A stretch of 64,000 bases of DNA from Fontibacter flavus. GTDB lineage: Bacteria; Bacteroidota; Bacteroidia; Cytophagales; Cyclobacteriaceae. Shown in pieces: positions 1 through 7,936 of this stretch; position 1 is the first letter of the stretch; every line of letters begins with the position of its first letter. Location: contig NZ_JBHLWI010000041.1 of assembly GCF_042432905.1 (NCBI RefSeq), positions 5,839 through 69,838 on the forward strand, given 5' to 3'. A program made the translations under genes and the position numbers. The notes below the pieces were generated by a model. The model was not told where the DNA came from. It searched no databases and was given only the letters and a program-made list of their open reading frames with translations.

Positions 1-3000
1 GGTTTCGCTTTGGTGCCTAGGCTGTCTGTGGATTTGAATCCACGAGAGCGTGAGCCTGTATTGACAATTAGTTATGCTGTTCCTCAATCTTCACCCGAGT
101 TGGTGGAAAAGTTGGCGACTTCTCCATTAGAAGGCGCACTTTCCCAATTGTCCGAGCTGAAGAAAATTAACTCGGTTTCCAATTATGACAGGGGGTCTAT
201 CACCTTGCGGTTTGATAAGGAGACGGATATGGAATTCAAAAAATTCGAAGTCGCATCCATTGTCAGGCAGGTTTATCCTTCCATGGACCGGAAGGTTTCC
301 TATCCCTTGGTCACCCAATCAGAAGAAAGACGGAGTGACCTCAAAACCCCAATTCTTACTTATTCTGTCAACGGTCCTTTCGCTTCATTCGAGATCAAGA
401 AGATTGCAGAAGATGTGATCAAATCTTCTCTTAACCGATTTGAAGCAATCGAAGAAATTACTGTAAGAGGGGCCAATGACCTGCAGCTTTTTGTGACCTA
501 TGATGTCAAAAAACTTCAGGCGCTGAAGCTCGGTAAGCAGGACCTGGAATCTGCCATACGCAGTTCTTTTGGGAGGACTTATCCAGGAGCAGTTGTGAAC
601 AGCAGAGAAGAAACACTATTTATTCAGGTTGACCGTTCCTTAAGCAGTTTGAGCCAATTGGAAAACCTGCTTGTTACGACCCGTGAAGGCAAAGAGGTTT
701 TGCTGAAAGATGTTGCCCAGCTCACTTTGGAAGAAGCCGAAGCCACCTCATATTACCGGATCAATGGCAATAACTCTGTTACGCTTTCCATTATCAACCG
801 GGATGGAGTGAATAAGGTGTTGTTGGCGAAGAATATCAAATCCGCTGTTGAGGAAGCTAAAAAACTTTTGCCTGCAGGATTTGAAGTCCGTTTGGAAAAT
901 GATGATACAGAGTTTCTGGAAAAGGAACTGAACAAAATTTACAAAAGGTCCGGGCTTTCTATTTTGATTTTGATTGTTTTCATCTTTTTGATCAACCGCA
1001 ATCTGCGTTACCTGAGCATATTGTTTTTGGGGATTGTAGTCAATCTTAGTATTACAGGCATCATATTATACCTACTGGAGGTAGATATACACCTTTATTC
1101 CATAGCGGGTCTGACCATTTCTTTTGGCCTTATCGTGGATAATGCCATCATCATGATTGATCACCTGCATAAGCATAAGAACAGGAAAGTGTTTTTGGCC
1201 TTGTTGGCTGCTTCTCTGACCACGATTGCAGCCTTGATGATTGTGTTTTTTCTTCCTGAAGAAGACCGCAAAAACCTGACTGAGTTTTCTGTAGTGGTAG
1301 CGGTCATGCTTGGGGTTTCCTTGATGGTAGCTCTATTGTTTACACCTGCTATGTATGAATTGCTTTTCGGAAATAAAGCTAAGAGAGGTAGGATACTTTC
1401 TATCAAACAGCTTAGAGATAGGGTGATAAGGTTCCGGACTTTCGAAAAGGGAATAGGGTTTGTGGCCAACTACAGAAAAAGCTTTATCACTGCCTTGTTG
1501 TTGCTTTTCGGTCTTCCTGTTTTCTTTCTTCCTGCCAAATGGGAAGGGCAGGAGTGGTATAACAAAAGCATTGGAAGTAGCCTTTATCAGGAAGAAATCA
1601 GATCCTATGTAGACAAGTATTTGGGTGGTTCTCTGAGAATGTTTGTTAGGGGTGTATTTGAAAAATCATCTTACCGGGAAGCTGAAAAAACCAGGTTGTA
1701 TGTGACCGCCCGCCTGCCTTTTGGTAATACGCTAGATCAGATGGATTTTATCATGCGGGAATTTGAAGGTTTCTTGAAAGGAGTGGAGGGAATTGATCAG
1801 TTTGTTACCTGGGTACAATCGGGCCAATATGCTCAGATTATCATTACTTTTAAGGAAGCCTATGAAAAATCCGCACTGCCTTATCAGCTGAAGGGAAGGT
1901 TGTCGGTCAAGTCCACCGATTGGTCAGGTGCACGATGGACTATCTATGGTGTTGGCCAAGGGTTTTATACCGGAGCAGGGGGAGAGGGGATTCCTTCTTT
2001 CAGGGTGACCATGAAGGGGTATAATTTTGATGAGCTTGAAAGACAGTCAGAAATCCTGGCAGAAAAACTTTTAAGACATAGAAGAATTCAGGAAGTCAAT
2101 ACCAATGAACGGCTAGGTTGGAATGAGCAGAAAACAGAAGAATATGTGCTGCGTTTAAATCAAGGCAGTATGGCTCTAGGAGGAACCAATCAATACCAGG
2201 TTATTTCAGCATTGAATGATGTTTCCAAACCTGCAGGACCTTCTGTTTACCTTACCCTAGAAGATAAAAATTATGGTTTGATGGTCAGAGAACAGGATGC
2301 TGACAAATATTCCAGGTACGACCTCGAGTCGAACAGTCTGATCAGTGGAGAGGACAAGATATTCAAAGTCAGTAATTTTGGAAGTCTTACCAAAGAATCT
2401 ACCACCAACGCCCTGCATAAAGAGGATAGACAATACATACGTTTAGTGGCTTTCGAATACATGGGTTCTGCCAAGTTTGGGAACGAGTACCTGGATGAAG
2501 TTTTAAAAGAAATGAAGGCGACTATGCCAATTGGCTATACAGCATCCAAGCAGACCTGGTCCTATAACTGGGAAAAAGCAAAAAGACAGTACAGTTTGAT
2601 TTTGGTCTTGATTGTTGGGATTTTATTTATTACTTCTGTTCTTTTTGAAAACCTGAAGCAGCCTTTTTATATCATTATCATCATCCCGATTTCGTTTATT
2701 GGACTGTTTTTGATTTTCTCTTTGTTTGATTTTTATTTTGATCAGGGAGGATATGCGGCCTTTGTCATGTTGGGTGGTTTGGCAGTCAATGCGGCTATTT
2801 TTATTGTCAATGACCTGAATAATCGGAAAGGGGGAATTTATAATAGGAACATTCTCAAAGCCGTTGCGGGTAAGGCTGTGCCTATTTTACTGACCATTCT
2901 TTCAACCTGTTTTGGATTGATCCCATTTATCATGGAAGGGCAGAATGAGATTTTCTGGTTTTCTCTGGCCATTGGAACGATTGGAGGATTGGTGTTCAGT

Positions 3001-3054
3001 GTGGTGGGGGTGTTTTTGGCATTGCCGGTGTTTTTGTGGAAGAAGAGGGGATGA
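1..3054 (+). CDS. RND-family efflux transporter permease (5' end outside window)
   Basis: Inner-membrane proton-driven pump subunit of the AcrB/CusA (RND) superfamily. The frame is open from base 1, and the residues before the first possible start (GFALVPRL) fit the family's N-terminal region, so the true start lies left of the window and a short N-terminal stretch (probably one membrane segment) is missing. Two hydrophobic blocks are seen, near bases 950-1370 and 2590-3050, separated and preceded by large soluble (porter) regions, which is the normal RND plan. The TM4 motif reads GLIVDNAIIMID, so the first acidic proton-relay residue is present and the second position is Asn, as can occur outside the AcrB subgroup. 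Substrate is not predictable. The usual membrane-fusion and outer-membrane partners are not downstream and may lie to the left. Confidence 0.9.
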   Translation, partial: GFALVPRLSVDLNPREREPVLTISYAVPQSSPELVEKLATSPLEGALSQLSELKKINSVSNYDRGSITLRFDKETDMEFKKFEVASIVRQVYPSMDRKVSYPLVTQSEERRSDLKTPILTYSVNGPFASFEIKKIAEDVIKSSLNRFEAIEEITVRGANDLQLFVTYDVKKLQALKLGKQDLESAIRSSFGRTYPGAVVNSREETLFIQVDRSLSSLSQLENLLVTTREGKEVLLKDVAQLTLEEAEATSYYRINGNNSVTLSIINRDGVNKVLLAKNIKSAVEEAKKLLPAGFEVRLENDDTEFLEKELNKIYKRSGLSILILIVFIFLINRNLRYLSILFLGIVVNLSITGIILYLLEVDIHLYSIAGLTISFGLIVDNAIIMIDHLHKHKNRKVFLALLAASLTTIAALMIVFFLPEEDRKNLTEFSVVVAVMLGVSLMVALLFTPAMYELLFGNKAKRGRILSIKQLRDRVIRFRTFEKGIGFVANYRKSFITALLLLFGLPVFFLPAKWEGQEWYNKSIGSSLYQEEIRSYVDKYLGGSLRMFVRGVFEKSSYREAEKTRLYVTARLPFGNTLDQMDFIMREFEGFLKGVEGIDQFVTWVQSGQYAQIIITFKEAYEKSALPYQLKGRLSVKSTDWSGARWTIYGVGQGFYTGAGGEGIPSFRVTMKGYNFDELERQSEILAEKLLRHRRIQEVNTNERLGWNEQKTEEYVLRLNQGSMALGGTNQYQVISALNDVSKPAGPSVYLTLEDKNYGLMVREQDADKYSRYDLESNSLISGEDKIFKVSNFGSLTKESTTNALHKEDRQYIRLVAFEYMGSAKFGNEYLDEVLKEMKATMPIGYTASKQTWSYNWEKAKRQYSLILVLIVGILFITSVLFENLKQPFYIIIIIPISFIGLFLIFSLFDFYFDQGGYAAFVMLGGLAVNAAIFIVNDLNNRKGGIYNRNILKAVAGKAVPILLTILSTCFGLIPFIMEGQNEIFWFSLAIGTIGGLVFSVVGVFLALPVFLWKKRG

Positions 3055-3187
3055 GCGTTTTTTTGATGGTGTTAGATTTATCTTATTTTGCCGAAGACTT
3101 GTAGTTACTAACCTTGATAGAAAGGATTTTATTTGCCCAGGATATTTGTGGTTTGTAAAAAGGTGGATTGGAAATCCATTTTATCTT

Positions 3188-3212
3188 TTCTCGAAATTGC
3201 AAATTTCGAGAA
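3188..3212. repeat. Near-perfect 25-nt palindrome between convergent genes
   Basis: Two 11-base arms (3188-3198 and 3202-3212; TTCTCGAAATT and its complement) flank a 3-base loop. A shorter palindrome, TGGATTggaAATCCA, sits about 20 bases to the left. They lie between the convergent RND pump and the outer-membrane protein at 3280-3972. There is no clean T-run, so this is either a factor-assisted terminator, a protein site or a dispersed repeat copy. Confidence 0.5.
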
Positions 3213-3279
3213 GCGGGGAAGCGGGTAGGCTTTGTGGGTATAGGAATAAGTTCAAGTTTGAAAACTTTGGCGTTTTATT

Positions 3280-3972
3280 TTAATAATCGAAGTACAGAAT
3301 AACCCCAATCCCAGGCTGCAGAAGGTAAAAAGGACTTCGTTGTAGGTTATATTCAAATTCACCCTCTCCTTTGTCAGGATTAAATAGGGTGTCCTGTTTC
3401 CTTAAAAACTTTGCGGGGGTACTTTCATGATACAAAGCCTTGAATTCCCAATGTCCCTTGTCTCTGTTCTTGAAAGGGAATTTAAGCCCTCCCCCGATTC
3501 TATAGGCCATCACCCAATTTGACTGATCTCGGCCTTCTTCGATGGGAACACTGTCCCAACTTTCCCTGATTTTATATCTTGTATAAAAATAAGTCGTACC
3601 CAGCTGGGCTTCAATGAATGGAATTACTTTAGCCTCTGGATTAAAATTATATCGCACAAAACCCATCAGACTCAATAAATTATTATTTCTCCTAAGTCTC
3701 ATTTCGTCATTATAGCCTTGGTAAAGATCCCTTCTTTTTTCAAGTTTGGTTTGGTATGTGCCAACCCCGATGTTCAGTCCTAGATCGACAGGCCTATTGT
3801 ACAATGGATAATATAGGGTAAAAGTGTACTCAGGGAAAATAATACCTTCAGCACTTTCTCTGAGTTTATTCAATGGGATTCCAAAATTAGCTTGAATTCC
3901 ACCTGCATAATACTGTCCAAAAGCTGGCCTTATTACAGCAAAAAACAGAAAGATGATGAGAGGATTTTTCAT
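3280..3972 (-). CDS. Outer-membrane beta-barrel-like protein, hypothetical
   Basis: Predicted secreted protein of 230 residues. An N-terminal signal peptide (hydrophobic residues about 4-19, ending near FGQYY) is followed by alternating aromatic/polar strands such as YTFTLYYPLYN, GFVRYNF and HWEFKALYHE, and the protein ends in an aromatic residue (YFDY), typical of a BAM-inserted small barrel. I do not recognise a specific family; it resembles the generic porin-family (OmpA-type beta-barrel) proteins of Bacteroidota. It faces the RND pump convergently and is divergent from the small peptide gene at 4119, with a 146-base spacer that contains a 15-base T tract. Confidence 0.6.
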   Translation of the reverse strand: MKNPLIIFLFFAVIRPAFGQYYAGGIQANFGIPLNKLRESAEGIIFPEYTFTLYYPLYNRPVDLGLNIGVGTYQTKLEKRRDLYQGYNDEMRLRRNNNLLSLMGFVRYNFNPEAKVIPFIEAQLGTTYFYTRYKIRESWDSVPIEEGRDQSNWVMAYRIGGGLKFPFKNRDKGHWEFKALYHESTPAKFLRKQDTLFNPDKGEGEFEYNLQRSPFYLLQPGIGVILYFDY

Positions 3973-4057
3973 GAGAAAAGTAATTTTATGAAATCAGACC
4001 TAATTTCAAATTTACTGGAAAGACATTTATTCTTAATCTTAAGATTTTGCAGTTTCA

Positions 4058-4072
4058 TTTTTTTTTTTTTTT
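4058..4072. repeat. Homopolymer tract of 15 T
   Basis: Fifteen consecutive T (A on the minus strand) lie in the divergent spacer, 46 bases before the start of the small Cys-rich peptide gene and 85 bases before the minus-strand outer-membrane gene. It is the longest homopolymer I noticed in the window. Such tracts slip during replication and can vary promoter spacing; whether that happens here is inference. Confidence 0.9.
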
Positions 4073-4118
4073 CTAGTTTCAAGAACTAATTTATCTTTAA
4101 TCATTAAATATTAATATT

Positions 4119-4331
4119 ATGAAAAAGAGTAAATCTATTTTATTGTTTTCAGTATTCCTTTTAGGTTGTTTAATCTTTTCAACTCCTTCAAGGGCTCAGG
4201 ATGAATCATTACCAGGATCTGATCAAGGTAGAACACCCCAACAAGTATATTGCCCTATAACACAATCAATGGTCACAGTATGCGTTTATCACCCCACACA
4301 TGGTTGTGGCTCATTAAAGGGATGCCAATAA
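4119..4331 (+). CDS. Small secreted Cys-rich peptide, hypothetical
   Basis: A 70-residue protein of unknown function. It has a clear signal peptide (KKSK, hydrophobic residues 7-20, likely cleavage after RA at 26), leaving a mature peptide of about 44 residues with four Cys (45, 55, 63, 69) and a His-rich middle (YHPTHGCG). Even Cys number and export suggest two disulfides or metal binding. It is 107 bases upstream of the 6-bladed propeller lipoprotein on the same strand. Bacteroidota often place very small exported peptides (for example the NVEALA group) next to such propeller proteins, but I do not see the NVEALA motif here, so membership is not claimed. Base composition is strongly AT-rich compared with flanking genes. 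Confidence 0.65.
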   Translation: MKKSKSILLFSVFLLGCLIFSTPSRAQDESLPGSDQGRTPQQVYCPITQSMVTVCVYHPTHGCGSLKGCQ

Positions 4332-4438
4332 AAATGAACAGAAGGATTGGAAGTAGCTCAATTTTTAAGGCTACTTCCTTCTTTGATTTATTACTTTTAA
4401 TTAAATAATTTTATTCAAATATATAGTTCAAAGAAAAT

Positions 4439-5602
4439 ATGATGTTTAAAAATAGTTTGTTTACAATTATCATTGTTTTATTTATTTTTTCTTGTAAAAA
4501 CAATTATGATGTTGACCAAAATTTAACTAGGAGCATTAGATTAGAGAATCAAGAAAAAGCTAAGGCTTCGAAATTCTTTTCCGAAATTGATTATTATTTA
4601 ATAAAATCTGATGAGAGATTTCCACTAGTGAATCCATATAAAACCTTATTATATGGTTCGAGAATTTTTCTTTTAGATAAATTTCAAAATTTCATATTCA
4701 TTTACAACCAAGGTGGGGATTTGGAAAAAATTATAAAAGATATTGGAGAAGGACCTGATCAATTTTTGCAAATCGATGATTTTCAAGTAAATAATAATGA
4801 AATAATAATTAAGGATGGCAGGACTAGAAAAATGTTAACTTATGATTTTTCGGGAGCTTTAATATCTGTAGAGAAAAATAATTTTTTACTAGGAGACTTT
4901 TATAAAGGAGAGGGGGTTGAATTATATTATGTCAATAATGATCCTCAATTCGAAGGGAGAATAATTAAATCCAAAAATGGAAAAATTTCGTCTATGATTC
5001 CAATGGAACCATGGATGGAGAATAAATTATTTGGAAGTATCAACGGATTCATGATAAATCCAAATACCAATACCATAAATTATATACTACCTTTTGGATA
5101 CCAATATTTGGAATTCTCCAACGAAGGTGAATTGATCAAGCAAGTTGAATTTGATTTTGGTAAATATTCGTTCAAATCTGAGCAAAGAGCAAGGTTTAAT
5201 AATTTTGAAGATGAATCTAAATATTTGGAAGGAACTGAATTTATAAGAAATATTTTTTCAATTCATCCTTTCGGAAATGGATTCTTAATGTATTTAATGC
5301 AAGAAAACAGAAATCGCCATTATGTTTGGCTAGATGAAAATTTGCATCAAAAAAATCAATATGCTGGAATTGAAAATGATATTGATGGCATGTTGCTTTC
5401 ACTGCCTCCATGGACATATTCAGAGGATGCAATCTATTTTCTATATTACCCTGGACAATTTATAAATGATTATAATTCTTCTTTTCCTAACCCCCAAGGT
5501 GATGAATTAAAGTTAAATGAAGGGGTGCATTTTTTTGTAAATGAAAATAAGGATTTATTAGAAAGTGAAAATTTTGTTTTAGTAAAATTGAAAATAAAGT
5601 AA
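4439..5602 (+). CDS. 6-bladed beta-propeller lipoprotein
   Basis: Predicted envelope lipoprotein of 387 residues. The signal peptide ends in a lipobox with Cys19 (FIFSC). The rest is built of repeated short strands with motifs such as GDLEKIIKDIGEGPDQF and KMLTYDFSGALIS, the pattern of the Bacteroidota 6-bladed propeller / TolB-like family (DUF5128/BF2992 type). Function of the family is not established; it is exported and probably binds a ligand or peptide. It follows the Cys-rich peptide at 4119 and ends in a strong terminator, so the two probably form one transcription unit. The gene is very AT-rich, unlike rpsA just downstream, which suggests later acquisition. The family call rests on pattern recognition, not a search. 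Confidence 0.7.
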   Translation: MMFKNSLFTIIIVLFIFSCKNNYDVDQNLTRSIRLENQEKAKASKFFSEIDYYLIKSDERFPLVNPYKTLLYGSRIFLLDKFQNFIFIYNQGGDLEKIIKDIGEGPDQFLQIDDFQVNNNEIIIKDGRTRKMLTYDFSGALISVEKNNFLLGDFYKGEGVELYYVNNDPQFEGRIIKSKNGKISSMIPMEPWMENKLFGSINGFMINPNTNTINYILPFGYQYLEFSNEGELIKQVEFDFGKYSFKSEQRARFNNFEDESKYLEGTEFIRNIFSIHPFGNGFLMYLMQENRNRHYVWLDENLHQKNQYAGIENDIDGMLLSLPPWTYSEDAIYFLYYPGQFINDYNSSFPNPQGDELKLNEGVHFFVNENKDLLESENFVLVKLKIK

Positions 5603-5616
5603 TCGATTGAACAATA

Positions 5617-5654
5617 GAAAACCCCTGAAAGTGATTTTTGGGGTTTCTTTTTTT
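5617..5654 (+). terminator. Rho-independent terminator after the propeller gene
   Basis: Inverted repeat GAAAACCCC / GGGGTTTC with a T-run (5648-5654), 15 bases after the stop codon of the propeller lipoprotein. Confidence 0.8.
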
Positions 5655-5900
5655 GATTATCCGCAATTAAACCAGCTAAAGATATTAAATAGAACTAACC
5701 TCTGATTTCGAACCAATATCTATGAATATCCAATCTCGAGAGCCGGGACAGGTTATCAACAAATATCGGTTTGTTAAAAATCTACTTCTAATTTAAGTAG
5801 TGGTGTAATTCCGGATATACATATTCTTTTTTTAAGTAAATCCTGTTTTCAAAACACATACATTTTTCCTTTCAATAATTCTCCATTTCTAAAAAAACCT
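5655..5900. other. AT-rich spacer upstream of rpsA, no gene seen
   Basis: About 245 bases without a convincing reading frame. It holds a CAATATC motif near 5710 that also recurs around the ABC-F gene at 40-41.8 kb, and the upstream part of the rpsA promoter region. No further structure could be supported. Confidence 0.5.
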
Positions 5901-5908
5901 TACCTTTG
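5901..5908 (+). promoter_or_regulatory. Probable rpsA promoter, -7 element
   Basis: TACCTTTG matches the Bacteroidota -7 consensus TAnnTTTG, 117 bases before the rpsA start codon. No good TTTG -33 element is visible at 17-23 bases upstream, so the call is moderate. Confidence 0.5.
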
Positions 5909-5935
5909 CAGTCCGTTCGGGTGGACGGGGTTTCT

Positions 5936-6024
5936 GATGCTGATTTTCAGGGACTTTTATCTATCACTAAAAACCTCAACCTAATGACCCTAAGGTTGTT
6001 GAAAATCAGGGTTGTTCAATTATT
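5936..6024 (+). promoter_or_regulatory. Structured 5' leader of rpsA (nested stems)
   Basis: Outer arms at 5940-5949 (CTGATTTTCA) and 6000-6009 (TGAAAATCAG) are perfectly complementary over 10 bases. Inside, 5977-5982 (CAACCT) pairs with 5993-5998 (AGGTTG), so the inner stem closes one base before the outer arm begins. The outer arm ends 15 bases before the ATG, so folding would cover the ribosome entry region. S1 mRNA is autoregulated in gammaproteobacteria; a comparable role here is inference. Confidence 0.5.
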
Positions 6025-7794
6025 ATGTCTAAACAAAAAGAGTTTAACTGGGACGATTTCGACACCAAAGGATTTGGTGAAGGCTATTCCAAGGACAAAA
6101 GAGCCGAAATGGAGGCCCTTTACGAAGGCACCTTGAATGAAATCAATGAAAAAGAAGTGATCAAAGGTACTGTAGTAGGTATCAATGATAAGGATATCAT
6201 CATCAACATCGGCTTCAAGTCTGACGGTTTGGTTCCTGCTTCTGAATTCCGTGATCTTCCTGATCTTAAAATCGGAGATGAAGTTGAAGTATTTATCGAA
6301 GAGCAGGAAAATGCATTGGGCCAGTTGGTTCTTTCTAGAAAGAAAGCCAGAATGGTACGTGCATGGAGCGATATCGAAGACGCCCTAGCAAATGATAGCG
6401 TAATCGAAGGATTGGTGAAAAGAAGAACCAAAGGTGGTCTTATCGTAGATATCTACGGTGTAGAAGCCTTCTTGCCAGGTTCTCAGATTGACGTGAAGCC
6501 TATCAGAGATTTCGATATCTATGTAGGTAAGAAAATGGAAGTGAAAGTGGTTAAAATCAACCATACTAACGATAACGTAGTTGTTTCTCATAAAGTATTG
6601 ATTGAGAAAGATCTAGAGAAGCAAAAAGCAGAAATTCTGAACAACCTTGAGAAAGGTCAGGTATTGGAAGGTGTGATCAAAAACATGACCAACTTCGGTG
6701 TATTCATCGACTTGGGTGGTGTTGATGGTCTATTGCACATCACTGATATCTCTTGGGGCAGAATCAACCATCCTGAAGAAGTACTTAACCTTGACGACAA
6801 AGTTCAGGTGGTTGTACTTGACTTCGATGATGACAAGAAGAGAATTTCTTTGGGCATGAAGCAATTGACCGCTCATCCTTGGGATGCTCTTTCTGCTGAA
6901 TTGGAAGTTGGTTCAAGAGTGAAAGGCAAAATTGTTAACGTTGCTGACTACGGTGCATTCCTTGAATTGGCTCCAGGAGTTGAAGGTTTGATCCACGTTT
7001 CTGAAATGAGCTGGTCACAGCACTTGAGAAACCCTGCTGACTTTGTGAAAGTAGGCGATGAGATCGAAGCAGTTGTATTGACTTTGGATAAAGACGAAAG
7101 AAAAATGTCTTTGGGTATCAAGCAATTGACTGAAGATCCTTGGACTAAAGGTGACATGGCTGCTAAATATGCAGTGGGTACTAAGCACAAAGGTGTGGTT
7201 AGAAACCTTACCAACTTTGGTTTGTTCCTTGAATTGGAAGAAGGTATCGACGGATTGGTACACGTATCTGACCTTTCTTGGACTAAGAAAATCAAGCATC
7301 CATCTGAGTTTGTAAAAGTAGGTGATGAATTGGAAGTTGCTGTTTTGGAACTTGATGTTGAAAACAGAAGACTTGCTCTAGGTCATAAGCAGTTGGAAGA
7401 AAACCCATGGGATACTTTCGAGACTGTTTTCCCAGTAGGTTCAGTGCACAAGTGTACTGTAAACTCGAAGAATGATAAAGGTGCGGTTCTTGAATTGCCT
7501 TACGGCCTTGAAGGATTTGCCACTTCCAAAAACTTGGAAAAAGAAGATGGTTCTCAGGTAGAAGTAGGTGAAGCTTTGGACTTCAAAGTTACCGAATTCT
7601 CTAAAGACGATAAGAGAATCGTTCTTTCCCATACTGCTACTTTCAAAGAAGAAGCTAAGCCTGCTGCTGCGCCTAAAAAGGCTAAGAAAGCTGCTGCTGC
7701 TCCAGCTGATGCTCCTGCTGCAGAGAAATCTACCCTTGGTGATATCGACGCATTGGCAGAGTTGAAAGAGAAGATGGAAGGCGGAAAGAAATAA
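6025..7794 (+). CDS. rpsA: 30S ribosomal protein S1
   Basis: RNA-binding ribosomal protein of 589 residues that helps recruit mRNA to the 30S subunit. About six S1/OB repeats are visible; repeats 3-5 are the most canonical, each with the pattern NFGVFIDLGGVDGLLHITD / ADYGAFLELAPGVEGLIHVSE / NFGLFLELEEGIDGLVHVSD followed by VGDE and KRISLGMKQL-type ends, and repeats 1, 2 and 6 are more divergent. The C-terminus is an Ala/Lys/Pro-rich low-complexity tail (about residues 545-570) followed by a short helix. Codon use shows strong optimisation, as expected of a highly expressed gene. The ATG at 6025 is preceded by a structured leader rather than a Shine-Dalgarno site, and the gene has its own terminator, so it appears monocistronic. 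Confidence 0.97.
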   Translation: MSKQKEFNWDDFDTKGFGEGYSKDKRAEMEALYEGTLNEINEKEVIKGTVVGINDKDIIINIGFKSDGLVPASEFRDLPDLKIGDEVEVFIEEQENALGQLVLSRKKARMVRAWSDIEDALANDSVIEGLVKRRTKGGLIVDIYGVEAFLPGSQIDVKPIRDFDIYVGKKMEVKVVKINHTNDNVVVSHKVLIEKDLEKQKAEILNNLEKGQVLEGVIKNMTNFGVFIDLGGVDGLLHITDISWGRINHPEEVLNLDDKVQVVVLDFDDDKKRISLGMKQLTAHPWDALSAELEVGSRVKGKIVNVADYGAFLELAPGVEGLIHVSEMSWSQHLRNPADFVKVGDEIEAVVLTLDKDERKMSLGIKQLTEDPWTKGDMAAKYAVGTKHKGVVRNLTNFGLFLELEEGIDGLVHVSDLSWTKKIKHPSEFVKVGDELEVAVLELDVENRRLALGHKQLEENPWDTFETVFPVGSVHKCTVNSKNDKGAVLELPYGLEGFATSKNLEKEDGSQVEVGEALDFKVTEFSKDDKRIVLSHTATFKEEAKPAAAPKKAKKAAAAPADAPAAEKSTLGDIDALAELKEKMEGGKK

Positions 7795-7843
7795 TAAGCT
7801 AGAAGCGAGAGACGAGAGTCAAGACTCGTGTGTAATATAATAG

Positions 7844-7875
7844 AAAGTGGCTGTCGGAAGGCAGCCACTTTTTTT
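7844..7875 (+). terminator. Rho-independent terminator of rpsA
   Basis: Ten-base stem AAAGTGGCTG / CAGCCACTTT with an 8-base loop and T-run to 7875, 50 bases after the rpsA stop codon. Just before it lies a quasi-repetitive stretch (about 7801-7832) of AGAAGCGAGA-like units and an ACGAG/CTCGT hairpin. Confidence 0.9.
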
Positions 7876-7936
7876 GTTCATTCTGAAAATTAAAACTAAG
7901 AACTGAGGATGTCGGAAAAAATGTTTAATTTCCAAA

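Noticed and set aside
4439..5602. Idea that this region is a prophage or conjugative fragment
   Set aside because: Only base composition is unusual; no integrase, transposase, phage or transfer genes are present.
5906..6136. 76-codon frame overlapping the start of rpsA
   Set aside because: It is out of frame with rpsA, overlaps the structured leader and has no recognisable protein features.
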